Source: Acidobacteriaceae bacterium
Lineage (GTDB): Bacteria; Acidobacteriota; Terriglobia; Terriglobales; Acidobacteriaceae
Assembly: GCA_003133425.1 (NCBI GenBank)
Contig: PKXI01000464.1
Span: 5,669 to 13,628, forward strand
DNA: 7,960 nucleotides
Reading direction: 5' to 3'
Shown here: piece after piece, positions 1 through 7,960 of the stretch
Layout: each line of letters opens with the position of its first letter
Position numbering within the stretch: the stretch's first letter is position 1
The notes under the pieces: generated by a model
The model's database searches: none
What the model was told of the DNA's origin: nothing
Seen by the model: the letters and a program-made list of their open reading frames with translations, nothing else
Position numbers and translations under genes: made by a program

Positions 1-522
1 ATCTTCAACACCTACGGGCCGCGGCTGCAGTTGAATGATGGCCGCGTGATTTCGAATTTCATGCGCCAGGCGCTGCGCGGAGACGATCTGACTGTCTACG
101 GCGACGGCCGGCAGACGCGGAGCTTTTGCTACGTGTCCGACGAGATTGATGGCATTCTGAGGCTGGCCCGCTCGGATGAACATTTGCCAACCAATATAGG
201 CAATCCATGCGAGTTCACCATTCTGGAATGCGCTGAACTGGTGTTGAAGGTTACCGGCTCCAGCAGCCGGATTGTCTTTGAGCCTTTGCCGGTGGACGAT
301 GCGAAACAACGGTGTCCGGACATCACCAAGGCTAAGCAATTGCTCGGTTGGGAACCGAAGATTGATCTGGAGACCGGTCTGCGACTTTCGATGGACTACT
401 TCTGCGATCGTTTGACCGCGGAACAGAGCCAGTCAGGCTCTGCATCCAGAGGGTTCGGGCCTGTCAGCTCCCTTCCAGAAGACTCTGTCCTTCCAGTTGC
501 TGTTGGCTTGAAGGCTCACTGA
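1..522 (+). CDS. uxs: UDP-glucuronate decarboxylase (UDP-xylose synthase), C-terminal part
   Basis: This is the 3' part of an extended short-chain dehydrogenase/reductase. It converts UDP-glucuronate to UDP-xylose with NAD in the cytoplasm. The frame is open from base 1, so the start, the Rossmann GxxGxxG motif and the YxxxK active site lie upstream of the window. The visible 173 residues begin with IFNTYGPR and continue with [16 protein letters not shown] and [14 protein letters not shown], the hallmark substrate-binding stretch of UDP-xylose synthases. The segment [24 protein letters not shown] is the usual C-terminal signature of this family and separates it from generic epimerases. After the expected end (MDYF) there is an extra tail of about 39 residues rich in Ser, Gly and Pro, probably disordered. 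The next gene makes its substrate, UDP-glucuronate, which supports the call. Confidence 0.9.
   Translation: MFNTYGPRLQLNDGRVISNFMRQALRGDDLTVYGDGRQTRSFCYVSDEIDGILRLARSDEHLPTNIGNPCEFTILECAELVLKVTGSSSRIVFEPLPVDDAKQRCPDITKAKQLLGWEPKIDLETGLRLSMDYFCDRLTAEQSQSGSASRGFGPVSSLPEDSVLPVAVGLKAH
424..442 (+). repeat. Perfect 7-bp hairpin inside the uxs tail
   Basis: CAGAGCC (424-430) and GGCTCTG (436-442) are exact reverse complements around the 5-nt loop AGTCA. The hairpin lies in the part of uxs that encodes the non-conserved C-terminal tail. No T-run follows, so it is not an intrinsic terminator. It may be chance or a weak mRNA structure. Confidence 0.35.
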
Positions 523-590
523 AGTATTTCTCATCGTACAAAGCCCAAAGCCAAACGAAATCCTACTGGTCGATTTAGGGAGAGCTAAGG

Positions 591-1997
591 ATGCGCATTA
601 CAGTAATAGGTTCTGGTTACGTTGGCCTGGTGGCCAGCGCCTGCTTTGCAGAAGTCGGACACGATGTTGTGCTGGTGGATAACGATCCAAAGAAGTGCTC
701 CGCTCTTGTCGCCGGTGACTGTCCCATTCATGAGTTACATCTGCCGGAACTGCTGGCGCGAAATCGCGGCCAAAGGCTCTCTTTTACCGACAACTTGGCC
801 AAAGCGGTCCAGTCGAGCCAGGTGGTCTTTATTGCCGTTGGAACCCCGCCAACGGTAAACGGCGAAGCTGACCTTTCCTATGTGGAATCCGTGGCCCGAG
901 AGATTGCCGGCAGCGTGAACGACTACAAGGTGATTGTGGGTAAGAGCACGGTGCCGGTGTACACCAGCGAATGGGTACGGAAGGTCATGCTGCTCAACGG
1001 AGCCTCCTCAGGCCTGTTCGAGGTTGTCTCCAACCCCGAGTTCTTGCGGGAGGGAACTGCCGTCACTGATTTTCTCTACCCAGACCGAATCGTCGTCGGC
1101 GCCGATACCTCTGAGGCAGCAAATGTTATGCGGGATATATACAAGCCTTTGCTGGATGGCAGCCATTATCGACGCGCGGATGCGATTCCTGCCCCATCAT
1201 GCTTCACGCCGCCCCCGCCGATCCTCATCACTAGCGCCAAGTCGGCCGAGCTAATCAAGTACGCGTCGAACGCGTTCCTGGCGATGAAGATCAGCTTCAT
1301 CAACGCAGTGGCCACCATTTGCGATTCGGTGGGCGCCGATGTCGACCAAGTGCGGCAAGGGATCGGCACGGACACTCGGATTGGACCGCGCTTCCTATAT
1401 CCCGGTATCGGTTACGGCGGCTCATGCTTCCCGAAGGATCTGTCGGCCTACCGGGCAGTGGCGCGAGAGTGCGGCTACGATTTCCGTTTGCTCGAAGAGG
1501 TCATGCGCATCAACGATGAGCAACGGAACCGTTTTCTGCGCAAGGTTCGCAGTGCGCTCTGGACCATCAAGGGGAAGCGCCTCGGGGTGCTCGGACTGGC
1601 TTTCAAAGGAGGGACAGACGATATTCGCGAGTCTCCGGCCATCTCCATAGTCGAATGGCTGATCAACGAGGGCGCTCAGGTCCAGGCTTATGACCCTGCG
1701 GCCATGGAACGGGCTCGAGAAGTGCTCCCTGCGCGGAGCATGCTTTTCGTCAATTCAGCCTACGAGGCCGCGGAGGGAGCTGACGCTCTTCTGGTGCTGA
1801 CGGAGTGGGATGAGTTCAAGCATCTGGATTACGCCCGTATCCGCCGATTGTTGCGCTATCCGATCATCGTCGATGGCCGCAATCTGCTGAGCCCTGAAGA
1901 GATGCGCAAGCTCGATTTCAACTACCTGAGCATCGGTCGGCCCGATGTAACTCGCGTTGAGGTAGAACGCCATGCCAGTGCTGAGGCCGTAGCCTAG
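591..1997 (+). CDS. ugd: UDP-glucose 6-dehydrogenase
   Basis: This cytoplasmic enzyme oxidises UDP-glucose twice with NAD+ to give UDP-glucuronate. The 468 residues match the usual family length (about 430-470). The N-terminal NAD-binding domain opens with VIGSGYVGLV (GxGYVG at residues 7-12) and carries VGTPP (83-87), GKSTVPV (117-123) and SNPEFLREG (147-155). The central helix ELIKYASNAFLAMKISFIN holds Lys223 and Asn227. The active-site loop GIGYGGSCFPKD places the nucleophilic cysteine at 279. The C-terminal UDP-binding domain has LGLAFKGGTDDIRESPA and a final VDGRNLL. A proline-rich stretch near residues 200-210 lengthens the loop before the central helix. The ATG at 591 starts directly at the Rossmann strand and has purine-rich GGGAGAG about 6 nt upstream. 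It stands 68 nt after uxs in the same direction, so the two are probably co-transcribed. Confidence 0.96.
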   Translation: MRITVIGSGYVGLVASACFAEVGHDVVLVDNDPKKCSALVAGDCPIHELHLPELLARNRGQRLSFTDNLAKAVQSSQVVFIAVGTPPTVNGEADLSYVESVAREIAGSVNDYKVIVGKSTVPVYTSEWVRKVMLLNGASSGLFEVVSNPEFLREGTAVTDFLYPDRIVVGADTSEAANVMRDIYKPLLDGSHYRRADAIPAPSCFTPPPPILITSAKSAELIKYASNAFLAMKISFINAVATICDSVGADVDQVRQGIGTDTRIGPRFLYPGIGYGGSCFPKDLSAYRAVARECGYDFRLLEEVMRINDEQRNRFLRKVRSALWTIKGKRLGVLGLAFKGGTDDIRESPAISIVEWLINEGAQVQAYDPAAMERAREVLPARSMLFVNSAYEAAEGADALLVLTEWDEFKHLDYARIRRLLRYPIIVDGRNLLSPEEMRKLDFNYLSIGRPDVTRVEVERHASAEAVA

Positions 1998-2051
1998 GCT
2001 CAACTTCCTCTCCTAGTTTCGATCTATCCAAAAACGAACTCGCGTTGGGCA

Positions 2052-2072
2052 GCAAGACTGTAACGGTCTTGC
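2052..2072 (+). terminator. Hairpin 55 bp after ugd, possible transcript end or 3' stem
   Basis: GCAAGACTG (2052-2060) pairs with CGGTCTTGC (2064-2072) around the triloop TAA. Eight pairs are Watson-Crick and one is a G-U wobble. No U-rich tract follows, so it does not qualify as a classical intrinsic terminator. It could stabilise the 3' end of the ugd mRNA or assist Rho-dependent termination. Confidence 0.3.
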
Positions 2073-2213
2073 AACCTCAACACGGTTCCAACGAGATGAG
2101 TCGTCTTGCGATAGAGGTGGCACTAGCCCTGGAAACTGCTGAAAACGCAACGTAACAGGATGTGGTCAAAGACGAATTGCGCCAAAATGCTCCAGGAATG
2201 AGCAGCGAGGAGT

Positions 2214-2250
2214 TGGCAAGGGTTTGAGAAACCAAACTTGCCACGATTTT
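2214..2250 (+). terminator. Bulged 12-bp hairpin followed by TTTT, candidate intrinsic terminator
   Basis: TGGCAAG (2214-2220) and GGTTT (2221-2225) pair with AAACC (2229-2233) and CTTGCCA (2237-2243). The loop is GAG and an AAA bulge sits on the 3' arm. After a CGA gap comes TTTT (2247-2250). The stem is long but the bulge, the gap and the short T-run make it a weak intrinsic terminator. It lies about 217 nt after the ugd stop and would end the uxs-ugd transcript before the insertion sequence. Confidence 0.35.
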
Positions 2251-2346
2251 GAAACCTGATAGACATCTTCAACATGTTCCTGATACGATTCTCGACCATA
2301 GTACCGGTTACATCAGAAACTGGTCCTGGCTTGACGTCGGTGTCTA

Positions 2347-2364
2347 GAGCCTGTTATTAACTTT
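2347..2364 (+). repeat. Left terminal inverted repeat of the IS
   Basis: GAGCCTGTTATTAACTTT is the exact reverse complement of 3227-3244. With the flanking target copy, the match extends to 22 bp (2343-2364). Confidence 0.93.
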
Positions 2365-2412
2365 ATCCCTTTGTTTACTTTGGCATAAGAGAATGTCTCT
2401 GTGTAGCGGACG

Positions 2413-3234
2413 ATGGAGGGATGGGGGAAACGTGTTCGGTGGGGTTATCCGAGTGACGTAACGGATGAGGAATGGGCGTTTGTGGCGCCGTATTTGACGC
2501 TTTGCCGGGAGGACGCGGCGCAACGGGACTATCCGCTGCGAGCAGTATTCAACGGCCTTCGCTACATCGCCAAGACCGGCAGTCAGTGGCGCTTCCTACC
2601 CAACGATCTGCCTCCATGGACGGTGGTTTACCAGCAGATGCGGCGATGGATGGATGCGCGGTGCTTCGAGATCATGGTGGAAGATCTGCGCATTCTGCTG
2701 CGGGAGTTTGCAGGGCGCAAGGGCCACCCCACAGCCATGATTCTGGACAGCCGCACGTTGCAGTCAACCCCTGAATCGGGCGCCCGCGGCGGCTACGACG
2801 GTGCCAAGCGCCGCAAGGGATCGAAGGTCCATGCGGCAGTGGACACGCTGGGCCACCTGCTCGCTCTGCACGTTACTGCAGCCGACGAACAGGACCGCGC
2901 GCAAGTGGAGACACTGGCTGAAGCCGTGCAGGAGATTACGGGTGAGAACATCGAACTGGCGTATGTCGATCAGGGATACACCGGCGAAAATGCGGCGCAG
3001 GCGGCGGAAAGGCACGGCGTTCGCCTGGAGGTGGTCAAACACACCGAGGTCAAGCGTGGATTCGTGCTACTACCGCGTCGCTGGGTAGTGGAACGCAGCT
3101 TTGCCTGGGCTGCGCGCTTCCGCCGACTAGCGAGAGACTACGAGCGGCTTGCCCAGACCCTCGTCAGCCTCCACTACCTCGCATTCGCTATCCTTATGCT
3201 CGCCAATCTGGCTCGACAACTCGCGCAAAGTTAA
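2413..3234 (+). CDS. IS5-family DDE transposase
   Basis: This 273-residue transposase catalyses cut-and-paste movement of the surrounding IS. The N-terminal part (about residues 10-90, [19 protein letters not shown] and [20 protein letters not shown]) is the DUF4096-type domain found in IS5-family transposases. The catalytic core follows, with Asp112 in [10 protein letters not shown], Asp186 in AYVDQGYTG and Glu227 in [23 protein letters not shown]. This is the expected DDE triad with the conserved R and Y after the Glu. The gene is one continuous frame and needs no programmed frameshift, unlike several relatives. An in-frame TAG at 2404 leaves ATG 2413 as the first available start. The stop codon (3232-3234) lies inside the right inverted repeat, a compact arrangement common in such elements. 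Confidence 0.95.
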   Translation: MEGWGKRVRWGYPSDVTDEEWAFVAPYLTLCREDAAQRDYPLRAVFNGLRYIAKTGSQWRFLPNDLPPWTVVYQQMRRWMDARCFEIMVEDLRILLREFAGRKGHPTAMILDSRTLQSTPESGARGGYDGAKRRKGSKVHAAVDTLGHLLALHVTAADEQDRAQVETLAEAVQEITGENIELAYVDQGYTGENAAQAAERHGVRLEVVKHTEVKRGFVLLPRRWVVERSFAWAARFRRLARDYERLAQTLVSLHYLAFAILMLANLARQLAQS

Positions 3235-3244
3235 TAACAGGCTC
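3227..3244 (-). repeat. Right terminal inverted repeat of the IS
   Basis: This is the exact reverse complement of 2347-2364. It contains the transposase stop codon TAA at 3232-3234. Confidence 0.93.
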
Positions 3245-3250
3245 TAGAGA

Positions 3251-3287
3251 TTTTCGCAGTGCTCCGGTCACCGGTGCAGTGCGAAAA
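3251..3287. repeat. 37-bp near-perfect dyad next to the IS
   Basis: TTTTCGCAGTGCTCCGGT (3251-3268) and ACCGGTGCAGTGCGAAAA (3270-3287) are reverse complements at 16 of 18 positions around the single base C3269. In RNA this would fold into a long stem with two internal mismatches. No U-tract follows on either strand beyond the stem itself, so it is not a standard terminator. Possible roles are a protein-binding operator, a REP-like extragenic palindrome or a transcript-end stem. It begins four bases after the target-site copy and lies about 155 bp upstream of gmd. Confidence 0.7.
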
Positions 3288-3441
3288 ACAGACGGCGTTG
3301 CCTCCATTACCGAGCGGCATCAGCACTCCAACTATTGGATCCAGAGCAAAAGAGGCAATGGTTCGCGCTGCGACAAGTAGACGCGGTTCTTTGCCATTTT
3401 GGGCAATGCTAAAACAATCACAGGATCGGAGAATCTCTTAA

Positions 3442-5450
<2,009 letters not shown>

Positions 5451-5484
5451 AGGCGAAATATTAGAAACCAACTATATTGAAGCA

Positions 5485-6369
5485 ATGTTAGGAGCCCCTT
5501 TGTTAGTCAAGAAGGCTGTTATTACCGCCGCCGCGCGATCTCAACGCGCGCTGCCTCTTCAGACCCTTATCGACGGAGACGGCAACGAGAAGTCTCTGCT
5601 CCGAATCCTGATTGAACAGTCGCTTGCGGCCGGAGTCGAGGAGATAGCGGTTGTCGTCTGCCCTGGAGATGAAACGCCCTACGCGCAAAGCGCCGGGCCT
5701 CACGCTTCATCGGTCCGGTTTATTCCTCAACATGAACCGCGCGGTTACGGTCACGCTATTCATTGCGCCCGCTCATTTACAAGCGGCGACCCATTTCTCC
5801 ATATGGTTGGCGACCATCTCTACGTCAGTACCGCATCAAAGCCCACAGCTCGGCGCCTGGTGGAACTTGCGGAAAAGGAACGATGTTCGGTAAGTGGTGT
5901 TCATCTCACGCGCGAGAGCCTGCTAACGCGTTACGGAACCGTCGGCGGCCGCCGCGTCCCGCCGCACAGCGACCTGTATCGCGTCGATACGGTGATCGAA
6001 AAGCCCACACCCACTGAAGCTGAACAGCGCCTGTTGGTATCTGGCATCCGCGCCGGTTACTATCTCTGCTTTTGCGGGATCCACGTGCTTACGCCGGCCG
6101 TGATGGATATCCTGGACCGGATGCTGGCGGTCTCTACCGACGCACGTGTGAATCTGGTAGACGCGCTGGCCGTGTTGGCACGCCAGGAACAGTACCTGGC
6201 CATCGAGGACGACGGACGGCGCTACGATCTCGGCGCCCCTTTCGGCTTGTTGATCGCCCAACTCGCTCTAGCCCTGAGCGGCCGGAACCGAAGTGAGGTG
6301 CTGGCGCAAATGCTCGAACTCCTCGCCGACCGCGAACTGGCCGCGAACGGCGGAGGCTCCTCCTCGTGA
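5485..6369 (+). CDS. GalU-like sugar-phosphate nucleotidyltransferase, substrate unassigned
   Basis: The 294 residues follow the GalU/NTP-transferase fold: [19 protein letters not shown] (9-27), [17 protein letters not shown] (42-58), [13 protein letters not shown] (84-96), a metal-binding Asp in MVGDH (Asp110), RYGTV (149-153), EKP (172-174), a helix with [10 protein letters not shown] (202-211), and [12 protein letters not shown] (245-256), which resembles the RxDIGxPxG end of GalU. The nucleotide-binding loop is not the canonical GxGTRxxPxTK: the glycines are lost, while Arg21 and Pro24 remain. It overlaps the downstream sugar kinase by GTGA, which suggests it activates that kinase's sugar-1-phosphate. 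GDP-fucose formation is possible given gmd-fcl next door, and plain UDP-glucose formation for ugd is the alternative. The start is uncertain: AGGAG (5490-5494) lies inside this frame's first codons and would fit TTG at 5500, giving a shorter [11 protein letters not shown] start. Confidence 0.8.
   Translation: MLGAPLLVKKAVITAAARSQRALPLQTLIDGDGNEKSLLRILIEQSLAAGVEEIAVVVCPGDETPYAQSAGPHASSVRFIPQHEPRGYGHAIHCARSFTSGDPFLHMVGDHLYVSTASKPTARRLVELAEKERCSVSGVHLTRESLLTRYGTVGGRRVPPHSDLYRVDTVIEKPTPTEAEQRLLVSGIRAGYYLCFCGIHVLTPAVMDILDRMLAVSTDARVNLVDALAVLARQEQYLAIEDDGRRYDLGAPFGLLIAQLALALSGRNRSEVLAQMLELLADRELAANGGGSSS
5490..5494 (+). promoter_or_regulatory. Ribosome binding site favouring the TTG start at 5500
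   Basis: AGGAG lies 5 nt before TTG 5500 and downstream of ATG 5485. Nothing comparable precedes ATG 5485 (TTGAAGCA only). Relatives of GalU begin close to KKAVI, which also fits the shorter start. Confidence 0.45.
6352..6363 (+). promoter_or_regulatory. Self-complementary Shine-Dalgarno of the sugar kinase gene
   Basis: GGAGG (6352-6356) sits 9 nt before the GTG start at 6366. It is followed by CTCCTCC, so GGAG can pair with CTCC (6360-6363) around the loop GCTC. The upstream gene is translated through this point, so its ribosomes would open the stem. This is a simple basis for translational coupling. Confidence 0.5.
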
Positions 6370-7960
6370 ATCACCTGATAGGAGTCATTACCAGCGGAGA
6401 AGACAAACGCAATTTTTCCCTGGATGCCCTGTGCCAGGGCGCCACAATTGGGTCGATCCTTGAGGACTGCCGGGAACTCGACGACTTCCGCCGTAGCTGC
6501 GACAACCTCTATGAGCGCGTCCGGGCACTCTTCTTTCTTTACGCCATCCATCGCTTTCACATCCCCCGGCTTTCGAATTCGACCGCGCCAGCACTCATTC
6601 CCTTCCCTGGCTACAAGAACCTGCTAGAGCGGCGCTTTGAGGAAGCGATCGCGGTTTTCCTCACCGCGCAAGCTGAGCAAGGCGCCAACGCCTCAATCTC
6701 AAGTGCGCTTGCTGCCAGCTACCGTGCGCTCGGATTCCAGACGCTCGCCGACCAGGTCCGCAAGAGCGTGCGGAGCGTGCGCGGCAACCAGTGGATGTTC
6801 CGTGCCGGCCACACATATGACTATCCTTTGCGCCTCCGCCCCGAGCTCCTTACCGGAGGACTGACTTTCCCAATCCTCCATGAAGCTACGCCCGTCCGAA
6901 TGGACTTTACGCATAGCGGATGGAGTGACATTTTCTTTCTTGGGATGGATTTCCCTGAGGGGGCGCGAGCCCTCAACGTCTCCATAGACCTCGCGGTCCG
7001 CGGGACGAGCCAGGGGTCCACGAAACCCCGGCCGCCTGTCGAGGCATGGTTGCGCGTGATCGACCAGCCTGTCATCCGTTTGACCAGCGTCGACCTGCGC
7101 GTTTCTGCCGATGTTTCTTCCATTGCGGAGGTCTTCGATTTTCCCCGAGACTACCTGGGCCTGCTCAAGGCGGGTGTGATCGCCAGCGGTATCGTCCCTC
7201 CAGGGATCGAGGGGGCTACACAGCCTCTAGCCGATCTGCTGGAACGGCTCACAGGAAGACCCGGCCACGGTATCGAGATTGTCTGCCGGGTGAACGATAT
7301 CCCCAAAGGCTCCCGGCTCGCTGTTTCCACCAGCCTGCTGGCCTGCATCATTGCTGTCTGCATGCGCGCCACCGGCCAGATCAATTCCCTGACCGGCGGG
7401 ATGGAAGAAAATGACCGCCGGCTGGTTGCGGCGCGCGCCATCCTTGGAGAATGGCTGGGCGGAAGCGGTGGCGGCTGGCAGGATTCCGGGGGAGTCTGGC
7501 CGGGTATCAAGCTCATCCACGGTGTTCTCGCGACAGAGGGCGATCCCGAATTTGGCATCAGTCGTGGGTGCTTGCTTCCGCGCCACAGGATCTTTACCGA
7601 AGTCGATGTTCCACGCGAAGCTCGCGAGAAACTTCAGCAGAGCCTGGTACTCGTCCATGGCGGCATGGCGCAGGATGTTGGTCCCATTCTTGAAATGGTT
7701 ACCGAGAAGTACCTCCTGCGCAGCGAGACGGAGTGGCTTGGCAGACGCCAGGCCATCGGGATTCTCGATGAGATCACAGGCCTTCTCCAACAGGGTGACA
7801 TCCGCTCGCTCGGCGGTTGCCTGCAGCGCAACTTCGATGGCCCCATCCAGACCATTGTTCCGTGGGCCGCCAATCTGTACACAAACACGCTGATCGGCCG
7901 TGCCCGCAAAGAATTCGGTGACGATTTCTGGGGCTTCTGGATGCTCGGCGGCATGAGCGG
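6366..7960 (+). CDS. GHMP-family sugar kinase, L-fucokinase-like, 3' end outside window
   Basis: The open frame runs 531 codons from GTG 6366 to the window edge without a stop, overlapping the upstream stop (GTGA). Residues about 1-165 are unrecognised and mostly helix-like, with [23 protein letters not shown] near their end. The GHMP kinase part then begins: [16 protein letters not shown] (176-191) resembles the RxDxxGGWSDTP substrate strand of fucokinase and heptose kinases. The ATP loop region is [15 protein letters not shown] (312-326). [20 protein letters not shown] (365-384) carries the likely catalytic base Asp373. [12 protein letters not shown] (427-438) follows. LGGMSG at the edge is probably the start of the C-terminal glycine motif. 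The size is far above heptose kinases (about 340) and nearer the fucokinase type, which phosphorylates L-fucose at C1. The neighbouring nucleotidyltransferase and gmd-fcl support a role in GDP-fucose salvage, but the substrate is inferred. Confidence 0.82.
   Translation, partial: MNHLIGVITSGEDKRNFSLDALCQGATIGSILEDCRELDDFRRSCDNLYERVRALFFLYAIHRFHIPRLSNSTAPALIPFPGYKNLLERRFEEAIAVFLTAQAEQGANASISSALAASYRALGFQTLADQVRKSVRSVRGNQWMFRAGHTYDYPLRLRPELLTGGLTFPILHEATPVRMDFTHSGWSDIFFLGMDFPEGARALNVSIDLAVRGTSQGSTKPRPPVEAWLRVIDQPVIRLTSVDLRVSADVSSIAEVFDFPRDYLGLLKAGVIASGIVPPGIEGATQPLADLLERLTGRPGHGIEIVCRVNDIPKGSRLAVSTSLLACIIAVCMRATGQINSLTGGMEENDRRLVAARAILGEWLGGSGGGWQDSGGVWPGIKLIHGVLATEGDPEFGISRGCLLPRHRIFTEVDVPREAREKLQQSLVLVHGGMAQDVGPILEMVTEKYLLRSETEWLGRRQAIGILDEITGLLQQGDIRSLGGCLQRNFDGPIQTIVPWAANLYTNTLIGRARKEFGDDFWGFWMLGGMS

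Larger units (their letters stand above)
1998..2346. other. Gene-free spacer between ugd and the insertion sequence
   Basis: No complete gene is supported here. The stretch is AT-richer than the flanking genes: 24 of 60 bases are G/C at 2221-2280, against 39 of 60 at 1441-1500 inside ugd. One forward frame (codons starting 2003, 2006 and so on) is open from the ugd end to a TAA at 2153. It then gives further open blocks between stops at 2225 and 2345, with protein-like composition but no recognisable family. It could be the remains of a decayed gene or chance. Two hairpin candidates are listed separately. CCTGATA occurs twice, at 2255 and 2279. I see no convincing promoter. Confidence 0.5.
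2347..3244 (+). mobile_element. Intact IS5-family insertion sequence (IS427/IS1031-like group)
   Basis: An 898-bp element is bounded by perfect 18-bp inverted repeats beginning GAGCCTGTTATTAACTTT and encodes one complete DDE transposase. The identity of the two sides extends outwards to TCTAGA, so the target-site duplication could be TA (2345-2346 and 3245-3246) or CTAG (2344-2347 and 3244-3247). Because that sequence is a palindrome, the exact ends cannot be fixed by a few bases. Perfect ends and an undamaged gene suggest a recent or active insertion. It sits in the spacer between ugd and gmd, in the same orientation, and breaks no recognised gene. Without it the ugd-gmd spacer would be about 545 bp, so the two gene groups were probably separate transcription units before insertion. 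The exact IS name cannot be given without a database search. Confidence 0.9.

Noticed and set aside
723..758. ugd segment PIHELHLPELL instead of the common PIYEPGLEELL
   Set aside because: I first took this as active-site damage, but other UGD subclasses appear to carry the variant and all catalytic residues (Lys223, Cys279) are present.
1990..1999. 10-bp palindrome AGCCTAGGCT over the ugd stop codon
   Set aside because: It has no loop and no T-run; a short palindrome alone is not evidence for a site.
3213..3241. Outward-facing promoter at the right end of the IS (TCGACA followed by TAATAA)
   Set aside because: The spacing is about 13 bp, too short for a sigma-70 promoter, and with 17 bp the -10 box is very poor.
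3391..3419. Promoter for gmd with TTGCCA as -35, and small hairpin TTGCC/GGCAA
   Set aside because: The -10 candidates (TAAAAC at 13 bp, ACAATC at 17 bp) fit poorly, and a 5-bp stem is expected by chance.
3259..3441. 60-codon forward open frame just before gmd
   Set aside because: No start signal or recognisable domain. It overlaps the 37-bp dyad, and all three frames are open for long stretches there, so openness is not evidence of coding.
7227..7790. 187-codon open frame on the minus strand
   Set aside because: It lies opposite the GHMP kinase, whose continuous 531-codon frame has family motifs. The reverse frame is a GC-rich shadow.

Overview
The window is a 7.96 kb piece of a bacterial nucleotide-sugar (exopolysaccharide, O-antigen or glycosylation precursor) locus. 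All genes lie on the + strand, are tightly packed, and use a GC-rich, high-G/C third-position codon style. The gene content and the style of the last two proteins suggest a soil-type Gram-negative such as an acidobacterium or a relative. That is an impression from protein sequence only and is not firm.

Layout: (1) 1-522 is the C-terminal part of a UDP-glucuronate decarboxylase (UDP-xylose synthase) that begins before the window. (2) 591-1997 is a complete UDP-glucose 6-dehydrogenase. (3) 1998-2346 is a gene-free, AT-richer spacer with two RNA-hairpin candidates. (4) 2347-3244 is an intact IS5-family insertion sequence with 18-bp perfect terminal inverted repeats and a single-frame DDE transposase. 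(5) 3245-3441 is a second spacer holding a striking 37-bp dyad that starts four bases after the target-site copy. (6) 3442-4479 is GDP-mannose 4,6-dehydratase. (7) 4476-5450 is GDP-L-fucose synthase, overlapping gmd by ATGA. (8) 5485-6369 is a divergent GalU-like sugar-phosphate nucleotidyltransferase. (9) From 6366 to the window end is a GHMP-type sugar kinase resembling L-fucokinase, overlapping the previous gene by GTGA and cut by the window edge. This last gene is a large open frame (531 codons, no stop).

How they fit: the first pair converts UDP-glucose to UDP-glucuronate and on to UDP-xylose. The gmd-fcl pair makes GDP-L-fucose de novo from GDP-mannose. The last two genes look like a split version of the fused fucokinase/GDP-fucose pyrophosphorylase (Fkp/FKGP): a kinase making a sugar-1-phosphate and a nucleotidyltransferase activating it, so the locus may hold both de novo and salvage routes to the same donor. 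The most interesting points are the unusual active-site loops of these two final proteins, the kinase's unassigned N-terminal ~170 residues, and the dyad beside the IS. No CRISPR array, tRNA or rRNA gene was seen.
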